Assembly: GCA_019279435.1 (NCBI GenBank)
Contig: JAAALK010000285.1
Location: 67,948,074-68,012,073, forward strand
Direction of reading: 5' to 3'
DNA length: 64,000 nucleotides
Source of the DNA: Zizania palustris
Lineage: Eukaryota > Streptophyta > Magnoliopsida > Poales > Poaceae
The notes beneath the pieces are model-generated. The model was not told the DNA's origin. It worked only from the letters and a program-made list of their open reading frames with translations, and did no database searches. The translations under genes were made by a program, and so were the position numbers. This document shows, in pieces, positions 30,875-42,430 of the stretch (position 1 is the first letter of the stretch; each line of letters opens with the position of its first letter).

Positions 30875-32914
30875 TGTTGGACCGGAAACGGCGACCAGAG
30901 GGGGGGGTGAATGGGAGCTTTTAAAATTCAGGCTAAAAACAAGCCTTCGGTTTGGTTCTGTCTTCTGCGGAACAGGCTTCGAACACAACCTTCGAAGGTC
31001 TGGTTCGGAGGTGCTTCGACAGCTCCAAACACAGGCTTCACAGGAGCAAAAGTTCGAAGCCAAGAAGACTTCGCTCCACTTACAACCCTCGAAAATCTAC
31101 TCTGCTAAGTCAGTGCAGGCTCCGCACACAGGGTGCTTCGAGCAGGCTTCGCACTTCACCCTTCGCAAGAGTGGACACCCTACTGGGGACTTCGACCGAG
31201 TACTTGGCAGCAGCAACTGGTGCTGGGCTTTGTACACGAAGGTCTACACGCACACAAACGGACTTCGCTACGGGCTTCGACACAAGAAGCAAAACGGGCT
31301 TCGATTAGGGCTTCGCTAGTAATCTGTGAGGTCTGGCCTCAAGTTACACAGAGCGAACACACGCTGAAAAACACACTTCGCACAGAAACAACCTTCGCCT
31401 AGACAGGCTTCGGTGCACTACAACTAGCGAGGTATGTAACACGAGCTCAAGCAAAAAGCACAAAGAAGCAGGGCTTCGCCGCTTGAACAAGGAACACAAA
31501 AATATTTGAACTCTGGATGAATACAGCGAGGTATGTGGCTACAGGAGCTCAACAGTAAATGCTCAAAGTGTTAAATGTTACCTACCGAGCCCCCATATTT
31601 ATAGCCCACAGTTCACCCAAAGGAATTGACTATTTTACCCCTAGGGTTACATTGGTTTTGTCTCTACAGAACTGAGGGGTACAAAGGTAGTCCAACTTTA
31701 TTCTGGAGGCTTCTCTGTCAGCTTTGCAGAGGGGACAGCGTCAGCTTTTTGCAGAGCAGACAGTGTCAGCCTTTGCAGTCTTTGACCTTCTGCAGCCTCC
31801 CTTCGCACGCGAGGGTGCTGTAGCTTCGGCGAGAAGCCTTGAGCCTGGTGGCCTTCGCTTCGCCGAAGATAGCCTCCGATACAGTGACGGTTTTGAGCCG
31901 AAGCCGTCAAAGCCCTTGGGCCTTCGCACCAACACCTCCGGAGTGGACCACCACGGCTTCGCAGCTTCACCCAACTCGAACTCCGCTAGTCCGTTGTACC
32001 GAAGTCATGCAGGCCGAAGCTCTACAAGACAACCTTGCTCTGGAGCTAGCCTTGCTCCGAACCCTTCCTCCCTCCGAAGCCCCACCTTCGGAGTACCACC
32101 CTTCGAAGTCCCTCCTTCGTCCAAGGCCTCCGCACGAAGCATTCCATGAGCCCTTTGTCTCAGTGTCTCTCCCCGAGCACACTCCTCGATGAGCCTCACC
32201 CGGACCATGCCTTAGATGCGCCTCGACTTCTGAGACCTTCGTCGGGTACCTTCGAATGTCTCCCTCCGGAGCACACTTCGAACGCCTTGCCTCCGCAGAG
32301 GACTTGATCCACCAACTCCGAAGTCACTCCATCCGGAGTACCTTCGAAGTGCCTCACCTCTGAGGACTTTGTCTCGGAGTACCTTCACCCGGAGCCACGC
32401 TCCGCACTCTCTGCCTTCACCTGGCGCACCTCGACCCGAGGACCGACCCGGACCCCCTTCGCAGCCACCGTGACGGAGCTCCCCGCTCCCCTGGCATCAA
32501 GCCTCCCGCTTGACCCAGGTTCACCTGCTACGTCCGTCCGTCGCCTCCGAAGTCCCTGCGCACCACAGACAAACAGATAAGTGTATCCAGTACTCCGGAG
32601 ACCTCTCCGGGTTAGCAACCTCCGGTACACACTCCGGTGTACCGCCCAAAGTACCGAAGCCTTCGGTACACACCCAGTCATCGTGTACTGTCGGACCCCT
32701 CCGACACGCACACTCCGCTGCAACAGCTGCAGCAACCAAACACCGAACACCCTTCGGTGAAACCACCTCCAAACACCCTTCGGAGGTACCCTCCTCCGAA
32801 CATCCTTCGGAGGTACAACCTCCGAACACCCTTCGGAGGCACCCTTCGAACCAGAGGGTAAAAAGCCTGTCAATCACTTCATCACAAGCACTGAAACCAG
32901 CCCTTGGTTTCTCA
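30875..32914 (-). repeat. C3 3' LTR
   Basis: About 2,040 bp, TGTTGGACCGG (plus left end) to TTTCTCA. A minus-strand TATAAATA box lies at 31596-31603. The LTR is dense in TTCG/CGAA and CTCCGGAG palindromic words. The open frames within it are compositional. Confidence 0.92.
32766..32839 (-). repeat. Array of CCTCCGAA/TTCGGAGG hairpins near the U3 start
   Basis: Three 21-bp units, CCTCCGAACAYCCTTCGGAGG, at 32766, 32793 and 32819 (the first has one stem mismatch), each an 8-bp stem with a 5-base loop. The 5' LTR of C3 has four (42255, 42282, 42309, 42335) through a 27-bp duplication. Confidence 0.85.
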
Positions 32915-34122
32915 ATCTCCCCCTTGATGAGTGCATTGACAACCAACTTTAAATCCAAGAAAATTTAAAAACTTTCAGCACACAAGTGACCATAAAAACT
33001 CAGAAAAGAGCCAAATCATGTCACTTGACAAAAGAATTTTCCTCCCCCGTTTTCAAAAGAGTCAAAAGCCCCTTCGGAAATAAAAACTCCCCTTTCTCAA
33101 GATAAAAACTCCCCCTGAGTTAAGTTTCCCCCCTTTGGCAACAAAGAGCCTTTATGTCAAGCGTTTTCTCCCCCTTTTGAAATTATGCCCCTTGCGGCAG
33201 AGAACGAAGCAAGTCTCTCCCCTTTAGGAATTTCTCCCCCTTTGGCAATGCAAGCATCAAGGAGCATGTAAAAGATGCGAAGCTTTGAAATGAGCAGAAT
33301 TGCAAAGACATATGAAGCAAAAATATGCCAACAATAACACCAATGATCATGGGCTCAGCTCAAATTAACATTCTCTAAAAGCATGATGAAGCATGTGATT
33401 TGATCATTTTTGAAATAAAAGCATCACCACTTAGTCAAGGAAACTAGACAAGTAAAAGCAAGGACTGCGCAAAACTAGTCAATTTCTACTCTAGACAAAC
33501 AAGTCCAGTTCAAATGGAGCAATGAAGGCAAACTTGATGATCAAAGAATTTTGTTGTTCTTTTCTTAATGCCAGGGGTTATTTGTTTGTCCACCTTATAC
33601 TTTCCAATCAGGCCAAGCCTAGGCATGAAAACCATAAGAAGCTTAAGGCAATGATTTTGGCACACACTACACTATTCCAGTTCAGAACAATGTGCAATGG
33701 AAAGCAGTCTAGAATAGAGTAGTGCGACAAACAAACCCACCTGGATCTTTTCACTTATGCAAATCATGGAGTTTTTGATTTTAACTAAGTGAACCAATTG
33801 TTTGGCACTTTATGAATATCCATGAAAATGTAGAACAATTTTTCAAGTTGCAATTTATAGCATCCAATGAACAATGTCTTGCTATCAAGCAGATAAAAGA
33901 TAGCTAAAGCAGTCTTGCCTAAATATGCTAGATTCAAGATTAGGCAGTGAGCACGATTTGATTTTGAAAAGAAAGCATCATGCACATGAATGTTTCAGAT
34001 AAATTAACAAGAGCTGAGCTGTCATGATTTCATGAGTTATAAGCAGACATATAAATGCAAAAGATGTAAATGCAATTTAGCACACAATTAGCAAAGGCAT
34101 ATCCATCTAAAACTGCTCCCCC
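32915..34122 (-). other. C3 3' noncoding region with multiple polypurine tracts
   Basis: Minus-strand GGGGGAG-type tracts lie at about 32915-32929 (touching the LTR), 33041, 33088, 33109, 33127, 33168, 33217, 33232 and 34114-34125 (at the end of pol). Multiple polypurine tracts in a long 3' region are a documented Sirevirus trait. No env-like frame is convincing; the middle part (33260-34080) is AT-rich with no other signal. Confidence 0.8.
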
Positions 34123-36187
34123 TCACAAAATGCCGTAGGGGTGACAAATACCAAGTTCCCCACGCAAGTAAGCAAATCGAGAAGCATCGAGGGGTTTCAT
34201 GAAAATGTCGGCAAGCTGGTGTTGGGTATCAACATATTGAAGTTCAATATCACCCTTCTCATTGTGATCTCTGAGAAAGTGATACCGCACATCAATGTGT
34301 TTGGTTATGGAGTGCTGAACCGGGTTGTTTGCAATACAAATAGCGCTAGTGTTATCACAGAAAAGTGGAACACTCTTATAATCTAACCCGAAATGTCGCA
34401 AAGTGGAAACCATCCACAAAATCTGAGAGCAACAGCTAGCTGTAGCAACATATTCGGCCTCTGCCGTGATTGTGCAACACTAGACTGTTTGCGGGAAGAC
34501 CAGCAAACCAGTGAAGTACCCAGAAAATGACAAGTACCAGAGGTACTCTTCCTATCAATTCTACACCCAGCAAAATCCGCATCGGAATAACCTCGAAGAC
34601 ATAAAGATGAAGATGCTGAATACCATATGCCAAATTCAAGGGTATGTTTGAGATACCTTAGGATGCACTTGACCGCTTGGCGGTGCGAAGCTCGTGGTGA
34701 AGCCTGAAAACGAGCGCACAGACACACAGCGAAGTGTATATCCGGCCTCGTAGCAGTCAAGTAGAGGAGGGAGCCGATCATGCTCCGGAACTCCTTCTGA
34801 TCTACGGCTTTCTCCATCTTCGTCAGGATCCAATGCTACAGATGTAGCCATTGGAGTGGCGAGGGGCTTCGCATCAGACATGTTGAACTTCTTGAGCAGG
34901 TCCTTGGTGTACTTCGTCTGGTGGACGAAAGTACCTTGTTTGCTTTGCTTGATTTGCAAACCAAGGAAAAGGTGAGTTCACCCATCATCGACATTAAGAA
35001 AAAGTATGAAAAGAGCCACCAAAGATGATATCATCCACATAAATCTGCACTAGGAGGAAATCTTTGCCATGCTTGAGTGTAAACAGGGTTTTATCAACAA
35101 AGCCCATCAAATACCCTCGCTCAAGCAGAAAAGACTTAAGTCTATCATACCATGCCCGAGGGGCCTGCTTGAGTCCATAAAGGGCCTTATGAAGTTTAAG
35201 GACTTTATGTGGGTACTTGGGGTTTTCAAAACCAGGGGGTTGTTTTACATAAACATCTTCACCTATGAAGCCATTAAGAAAAGCACTTTTGACATCCATT
35301 TGATAGAGTTTGAATCCCCGGGATGTCGCAAAGGCAAGCAAAATCCTAATGGCCTCAAGGCGAGCAACAGGTGCAAAAGTTTCAGTAAAATCAATCCCTT
35401 CTAGTGAGAAAAGCCCTGAGCTACAAGTCTAGCCTTGTTTCTAACTATAGTCCCATCCTCCCCTTGTTTATTTTTGAAAATCAATTTTGTTCCAATGAAA
35501 TGAACATTTGGTGGAGGATCAACTAAAGACCAGACTTGGTTTCTCTCAAAATTTTCAAGCTCTTCATGCATGGCATTGATCCAACTAGAATCAAAAAGTG
35601 CATGACTAACATCTAAAGGCTCGAAAGAAGCAACAAAAGCTGAATCAATAAAGTGAGCATGAGAACGTGTTACCCTTTGATCAAGCTCACCAATGATCTG
35701 CTCGGGAGGGTGCATCCTTTGAACATGATGTGGAGCCTCGCGGCGGGATGCAGTCTCCCCCTCAACTTGTGCGTTGGAGTGGTCCAAGATGACCGATGTT
35801 GAGGTAGTCGCTTCGGGACCTCGTGCCGAAGTAGTTGAAGCGGGGTCAGCTTCGGGGGTTGATGTCGAGGGAAGTAGGGGTTCATCCTCGAATTCTCCGG
35901 GATCTTCTTCTTCGAATAAGGTCTGTTCCATGTCGTGTTCATTTGCCTGTTCAAAAGCAGAACTAACAGAGGGGGTTGATTCATCAAAAGTCACATCACA
36001 TGACTCGATGACAGTGTTACTCTCTAAATTATAAACACGATAAGAATGACCATGTGTTGTGTAACCCAAAAAGATCCCGTCAGAAGATCGCGACTCAAAT
36101 TTATCCAAGTTACCACGTTTTAGGATAAAGCAGCGACAGCCAAAAACTCAAAGATGAGTAACCTTGGGCTGTCTCCCAAAACGCAGC
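34123..36187 (-). pseudogene. pol: C3 integrase C-terminus, RT and RNase H
   Basis: INT C-terminal FESRSSDGIFLGYTTHG (about 36100), then RT (YQMDVKSAFLNG near 35300, LYGLKQAPRAWYDR, YVDDIIFGG near 35040) and RNase H (DADFAGC, SSRKQSSV, FCDNTSAICIAN, ADIFMKPLDASRF). Frame changes near 36150, 35400, 34985, 34800 and 34470 show it is defective. Same gene order as C2. Confidence 0.85.
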
Positions 36188-37255
36188 TCATAAGATGTCA
36201 AATTTTAAAATCGAGCGCAAGAAGATACGGTTTGAGATGTAACAAGCAGTGTTCATGGCCTCAGCCCAGAATTTTCTAGGAGTCCTATGCTCATCAAGTA
36301 TCGTCCTAGCCATCTCAACCAAAGTGCGGTTTTTCCTCTCAACAACACCATTTTGTTGAGGAACCCGCGGAGCAGAGAATTGATGTTCTATGCCATACTC
36401 CGTGCAAAAGTCAACAAAGAGACTATTTTTGAACTCAGTGCCATTATCGCTTCGAATTAATTTCAATGCACCAGGGAGTTCAGTAAAAAGTCTCAAAGCC
36501 AAGCTCCGAAAGTGAGAAAACACTTCATCCTTGCTGGCAAGAAAGAAGACCCAAGAGTAGCGAGAGAAATCGTCGACAATAACTAATACATACCACTTGC
36601 CGCCTAAAGAACTAACCCGAGAAGGACCTACTGTGTCCATATGGAGAAGTTCTCTGGGTTGTTCAGTCATCACTGTGGTGACTGGCGAATGCGAAGCGGC
36701 AATCATTTTTCCATGTCGACAAGGAGCGCAAACTAAATTCTTCTGAAACTTGAGCTTGGGCAATCCTCGGATCAGACCTAGGGCGCTCAGACGAGCGAGC
36801 AACTCAAAGCTCATATGCCCTAGTCTCCTATGCCACTTCCAAAGCTCAGAAGTCAAATGTGCAACAAGGCAGTGAGAAGATCCAGAAGATTCAGAAAAAT
36901 CAGCTCCAAAAACTCTCCCAACTCTAAAGATCTTACACACCACAACGCCATCAGAATTGAGCACTTGCGAAGTATCGCGATGAAATCGCACTTCGAAGCC
37001 CTCATCAAGCAACTGAGATACAGACAGCAAATTGTATCCCAGGTTCTCAACCAAAGCAACATCTTTGAGAGTGAAATTCGAGTTAATTCTTACCACACCT
37101 TTACCTTTCACTCTACTCCTTCGATTGTTTCCGAAGGTGATATGTTCCCTTTGCTTGGTTGTGGTGAGGCTGGAGAACCATGCTGCATCTCCGGTCATAT
37201 GGCGCGAACAGCCGGAGTCCATGATCCACGTGCCCTCCAAGCCTCGATCTGTCGC
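36188..37255 (-). pseudogene. pol: C3 protease and integrase (open stretch)
   Basis: An uninterrupted 350-codon stretch from 37240 includes protease WIMDSGCSRHMTG, the complete zinc finger (HRRLGHMSF ... CAPCRHGKM) and catalytic D (HMDTVGPS), D (RSDNGTEF) and E (VVERKNRT) in standard D,D-35-E spacing. This part looks functional. It is preceded in the same frame by gag and a single UAG at 37258-37256. Confidence 0.88.
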
Positions 37256-39716
37256 CTACACATGATAAGAAAATCTCGATCGCTCAGTGCTGGGGTGAGT
37301 AAAATAATGACGAGGCATCCAGCACTGAGTGACACGAGTAGTAGGCGCAGTAAAAGTAGACGGTCTACGCACAGGAAAATCGAAATGATGCAAAGTGCGA
37401 GGTCTACCTATATGCTGTGATCGAACAACATGTCGAGGTCTCCTACTCTGATGAGGTACAAAGCTACTCGCCCGAGGTCTACCACCATATGGAATATGGT
37501 GAGCACCTCGAGGAGCAAAACCTCTCCGAGAAGCACGAGGAGCCTCAAAAGCAGGACGATAGTAAAACTCAGACTCATGCATACCTAAAGATGGGTAATG
37601 CATGTCCTGGTAACTCATCGCCTGAGAGCGTCGCTCATCCTTGATGCGACGAAAACAGAACCCAACCAAATGACCCGCCCGCTGACAGTAGGAACAGTGA
37701 AAAACTCTCCTGGGGGCACTCTCATGGGTCACAGGAGCAACTCTCACAGGCTCCTTGGGTTTTCTCTGAGTGGATTTCTTGGGAGGATTTTTCTTGGCAG
37801 GAGCAGTGGTTTTCTTTGGTGGTCGGGTAGGCTTTTTGGCTGATGGAGTGTCTAACAGAGCTCTTTCTTTCTCTAAGGTAGTGGGAGAGGTAAAAACAGT
37901 TTTGGTCTTACTATCTGAAGGTATCCTCTCAAAACCCAAACCTAGAGATACCCCTGCTCTGTCAGCACACATCTTGGTCTTGGCCAAGAGCAAATCCATC
38001 CTACCCTTTCCCTCAGTGCATTATTAACCACAGAAAGAAGGTATTCATTTTCAGACATGAGATTCTCAGCTCGCTCTCTAACAGTGCCTAGCTGGTCCTT
38101 AAGGGTAATGCAAGTGTCACAAACAGGTTGCACATCCTTAGAACTACCGGCCCTCTCCAATCTAGCCTCCAAATCATGAACATGTTTATCACGTAAATTA
38201 ATGCTCTCGCGTAATAAAGAACAGTTCATGCATTCAGTAATATCATGAGGTCTAGAATCCACCTCCAAAAGCTGCTTCTGTGCAGTCTCAAGCTCAGAAA
38301 GAGTTTGAGCATGTACAGAACGCAACTCAGCAAGCTCACCCATGACAATAGTACAAGATTCACATTCAGCATCATTAAACTTAGACTTAAGCATGGCATA
38401 TTCAGTAGAAACAGTTTCTAGCCTAAGTCTAAGGTCTTTCCTTTCTCTAGCGGCTTGCACAAGCAATCTATCCTGACCAAGAACTACTTCATTCAGCTCA
38501 TCTAATTTAATCAATAGCTGGTCAGATGATAGAGTTACCTCAGATGAGTCAAGCTCATCGCCGCTGTGATCGCTGTCGGCCATGAAGCAAAGGCCGGTGA
38601 AGTCTCGTCCCTTCTTGTCCTTCTTGTCCTCCTTCCTTGGGGACTCCTCCTCCTCAGAGCTCGACTCCTCAGTTGAGGATGTGTCGATGTCGCTGAGAGC
38701 AGCAACAAATGCTCTAGAAGAGGCTTTGGCTACTTTCTTAGCCATCTTGCCGCGCTTGCCCTTCACAAAAGGCTTCCTCTCCTTTTTGTGGTATTTGGGG
38801 CGCTCACTCTCATCTCTCTTCTTGAGCTTAGGGCAATTTGCCTTAATGTGAGAGGTGTCGCCACATTCATAGCAACCACTAAAACCACTTCTCCTTGATC
38901 CCGTCTCTCATGATGAAAGCGGGTGAACCTCCGGGCAATGAGGGCAAGCTCATCATCATCTAGAGTGTCCACCTGCTCCTTTGTGACGGAGACCAGGGAG
39001 GACAAAGCAAAACCATCTGCAAGAACACAAGTGCCAGATGTGGTTGGTTCTGGAGTGGTGCCACGGCTAGTGCTAGAAACCAATGCCAATGGCTGTGGCA
39101 AAGAGCTTCTGTGCACTGCAAGAGATGCCTTGGCAATCTCTGTGGACTTCAGCTTGCTGAAGAGCTCATCACAGGTCAATGTGTCATAGCCTGCGGACTC
39201 CTCAATGCTGGATATCTTCACTTCCCATATGCTACGGTCAAGAGCATAGAGAAGCTTGATAGCCCTATCACGATCATTGTAAGCAAGCGTCCCGTTGGAT
39301 CGCAAGTTACTCACTATTGCATCAAAGCGAGAAAACATGGCATCTATAGATTCACCAGGTGCCTGCACAAACAGCTGATACTGTTGATTGTATGTGCTTT
39401 GGCGCCTGGCCTTGATCTGAGTAGAGCCCTCATGAAAAACAGTGAGTGTTGTCCAAATCTCCCTAGCAGTCCTAAGGTGCTGCACCCTATCAAACTCACT
39501 CCGAATCAAACCAATGAACAATATGTTCCTTGCCTTGGAATTGGCATTATACTGATCTTTTTCAGTTTGAGTGGTGCGAGTATCAGGGATGGAGTATTGT
39601 GAGTCCACAATCTCCCAAATTGCATTTCCTTGGCTTAACAAGTAAGCCTCCATGCGCACCTTCTAGTATGCAAAATCAGTCCCATCGAACAGAGGAATTT
39701 TACTGCCTCTATCCAT
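37256..39716 (-). pseudogene. gag: C3 gag (two zinc-knuckle regions, coiled coil)
   Basis: Starts MDRGSKIPLFDGTDFAY, with TGG changed to TAG at 39665-39663. It then has a UBN2/gag-type helical domain, a first CCHC region near 38870 shifted by a one-base loss near 38895, an acidic STEESSSEEEESP stretch, a long coiled coil, and a second knuckle CSYCQRAGHLVGFC (about 37690). The basic tail ends FSYHV. Further frameshift near 38010. The gag is long, as in Sireviruses. A UAG follows in frame with protease. Confidence 0.8.
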
Positions 39717-39780
39717 GTCGCCAACAGATCACAAAACCGGTTAAGGTCAACTGGTGATCTTAACCCGCTCTGATACCAAT

Positions 39781-40037
39781 TGTTGGACCGGAAACGGCGA
39801 CCAGAGGGGGGGTGAATGGGAGCTTTTAAAAATTCATGCTAAAAACAAGCCTTCGGTTTGGTTCTGTCTTCTACGGAACAGGCTTCGAACACAACCTTCG
39901 AAGGTCTGGTTCGGAGGTGCTTCGACAGCTCCGAACACAGGCTTCGCAGGAGCAAAAGTTCGAAGCCAAGAAGACTTCGCTCCACTTACAACCCTCGAAA
40001 ATCTACTCTGCTAAGTCAGTGCAGGCTCCGCAAACAG
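39781..40037 (-). repeat. C3-type LTR end fragment
   Basis: About 252 bp of U5-side LTR closely matching 30875 onward, preceded by a PBS (39766-39780). It breaks inside CTCCGCAAACAG and continues as gag sequence. Confidence 0.85.
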
Positions 40038-40362
40038 TGAGTGTTGTCCAGATTTCCCTAGCAGTCCTAAGGTGTTGCACCCTATCAAACTCACTCCGGC
40101 TCAAACCAATGAACAATATATTTCTAGCCTTGGAGTTGGCATTATACTGATCCTTCTCTGTTTGAGAGGTGCGAGTCTCAGGGATGGAGTATTGTGAGTC
40201 CACAATCTCCCAAATTGCATTTCCTTGGCTTAGCAAGTAAGCCTCCATGCGCACCTTCCAGTATGCGAAATCAGTCCCATCGAACTAGCTTTGTCCATGT
40301 CGCCAACAGATCACAAAACCGGTTAAGGTCAACTGGTGATCTTAACCTGCTCTGATACCAAT
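40038..40362 (-). pseudogene. gag: Duplicate gag N-terminus, leader and PBS of C2 type
   Basis: Minus strand encodes MRMEAYLLSQGNAIWEIVD onward for about 80 codons, with SIPETRTSQ and GLSRSEF as in C2 (46438-46833), not SIPDTRTTQ and GLIRSEF as in C3. A 13-bp loss sits in the gag start. The PBS is at about 40348-40362. See the finding on chimerism. Confidence 0.85.
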
Positions 40363-42430
40363 TGTTGGACTGGAAACGGCGACCAGAGGGGGGGTGAATG
40401 GGAGCTTTTAAAATTTCAGGCTAAAAATAGCCTTATGTTTTAATTCAGTCTACTGCGGAACAGGCTTCGGACACAACCTTCGAGGTTCAGGTTCGGAGGT
40501 ATTTGATGGCTCCGAACACAGGCTTCGCAAGGAGTAAAAGTCCGAAGTCAAGCAAACTTCGCTCCACCCATTACCCCAAAAAAACAACTCTGCCAAGTCT
40601 GTGCAGGCTCCGCACACAGGGTGCTTCGAGCAGGCTTCGCACTTCACCCTTCGCAAGAGTGGACACCCTACTGGGGACTTCGACCGAGTACTTGGCAGCA
40701 GCAACTGGTGCTGGGCTTCGTACACGAAGGTCTACACGCACACAAACGGACTTAGCTACGGGCTTCGACACAAGAAGCAAAACGGGCTTCGATCAGGACT
40801 TCGCTAGTAATCTGTGAGGTCTGGCCTCAAGTTACACAGAGCGAACGCACGCTGAAAAACACACTTCGCACAGAAACAACCTTCGCCTAGACAGGCTTCG
40901 GTGCACTACAACTAGCGAGGTATGTAACGCGAGCTCAAGCAAAAAGCACAAAGAAGCAGGGCTTCGCCGCTTGAACAAGGAACACAAAAATATTTGAACT
41001 CTGGATGAATACAGCGAGGTATGTGGCTACAGGAGCTCAACAGTAAATGCTCAAAGTGTTAAATGTTACCTACCGAGCCCCCATATTTATAGCCCACAGT
41101 TCACCCAAAGGAATTGACTACTTTACCCCTAGGGTTTACATTGGTTTTGTCTCTACAGAACTGAGGGGTACAAAAGGTAGTCCAACTTTATTCTGGAGGC
41201 TTCTCTGTCAGCTTTGCAGAGGGGACAGCGTCAGCTTTTTGCAGAGCAGACAGTGTCAGCCTTTGCAGTCTTTGACCTTCTGCAGCCTCCCTTCGCACGC
41301 GAGGGTGCGGTAGCTTCGGCGAGAAGCCTTGAGCCTAGTGGCCTTCGCTTCGCCGAAGATAGCCTCCGATACAGTGACGGTTTTGAGCCGAAGCCGTCAA
41401 AGCCCTTGGGCCTTCGCACCAACACCTCCGGAGTGGACCACCACGGCTTCGCAGCTTCACCCAGCTCGAACTCCGTCAGTCCATGTACCGAAGTCATGCA
41501 GGACGAAGCTCCACAAGACAACCTTGCTCCGGAGCTAGCCTTGCTCCGAACCCTTCCTCCCTCCGAAGCCCCACCTTCGGAGTACCACTCTTCGAAGTCC
41601 CTCCTTCGTCCAAGGCCTCCGCACGAAGCATTCCATGAGCCCTTCGTCTCAGTGTCTCTCCCCGAGCACACTCCTCGACGAGCCTCACCCGGACCATGCC
41701 TTCGATGCGCCTCGACTTCTGAGACCTTCGTCGGGTACCTTCGAATGTCTCCCTCCGGAGCACACTTCGAACACTTTGCCTCCGCAGAGGACTTGATCCA
41801 CCAACTCCGAAGTCACTCCATCAGGAGTACCTTCGAAGTGCCTCACCTCCGAGGACTTTGTCTCGGAGTACCTTCACCCGGAGCCACGCTCCGCACTCTC
41901 TGCCTTCACCTAGCGCACCTCGACCCGAGGACCGACCCGGACCCCCTTCGCAGCCACCGTGACGGAGCTCCCCGCTCCCCTGGCATCAAGCCTCCCGCTT
42001 GACCCAGGTTCACCTGCTACGTCCATCCGTCGCCTCCGAAGTCCCTGCGCACCACAGACAAACAGACAAGTGTATCCAGTACTCCGGAGACCTCTCCGGG
42101 TTAGCAACCTCCAGTACACACTCCGGTGTACCGCCCAAAGTACCGAAGCCTTCGGTACACACCCAGTCATCGTGTACTGTCGGACCCCTCCGACACGCAC
42201 ACTCCGCTGCAACAGCTGCAGCAACCAAACACTGAACACCGTTCGGTGAAACCACCTCCGAACACCCTTCGGAGGTACCCTCCTCCGAACATCCTTCGGA
42301 GGTACCCTCCTCCGAACATCCTTCGGAGGTACAACCTCCGAACACCCTTCGGAGGCACGCTTCGAACCAGAGGGTAAAAAGCCTGTCAATCACTTCATCA
42401 CAAGCACTGAAACCAGCCCTTGTTTTCTCA
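40363..42430 (-). repeat. C3 5' LTR (mosaic)
   Basis: About 2,068 bp. The first ~260-300 bp (U5 side) resemble the C2 LTR at 46898 (TGTTGGACTGG, TTTGATGGCTCCG). The remainder matches the C3 3' LTR at 30875. It contains four hairpin units rather than three. Confidence 0.88.

Larger units (their letters stand above)
30875..42430 (-). mobile_element. Sirevirus-type Ty1/copia element C3
   Basis: Minus-oriented. 3' LTR 30875-32914, noncoding region with many purine tracts, gag-pol 34123-39716, PBS, a rearranged 5' end (39781-40362), 5' LTR 40363-42430. On the minus strand the flanks are GAAAT (right, 42431-42435) and GTAAT (left, 30870-30874), a 5-bp TSD with one mismatch. Removing C3 and one flank restores the G2 antisense reading frame (MGNVEGR). 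LTRs are very similar outside a chimeric patch. Many coding lesions. Confidence 0.88.

Noticed and set aside
31724..32968. Several 100-150 codon frames in Sirevirus LTRs (also 41214-42002 and 47853-48547)
   Set aside because: Stop-poor because of TTCG/CTCCG-rich LTR sequence; frames differ between LTR copies and show no protein family.
33260..34080. Env-like third ORF between pol and 3' LTR of the Sirevirus
   Set aside because: Some Sireviruses have one, but only short unrelated frames exist here.
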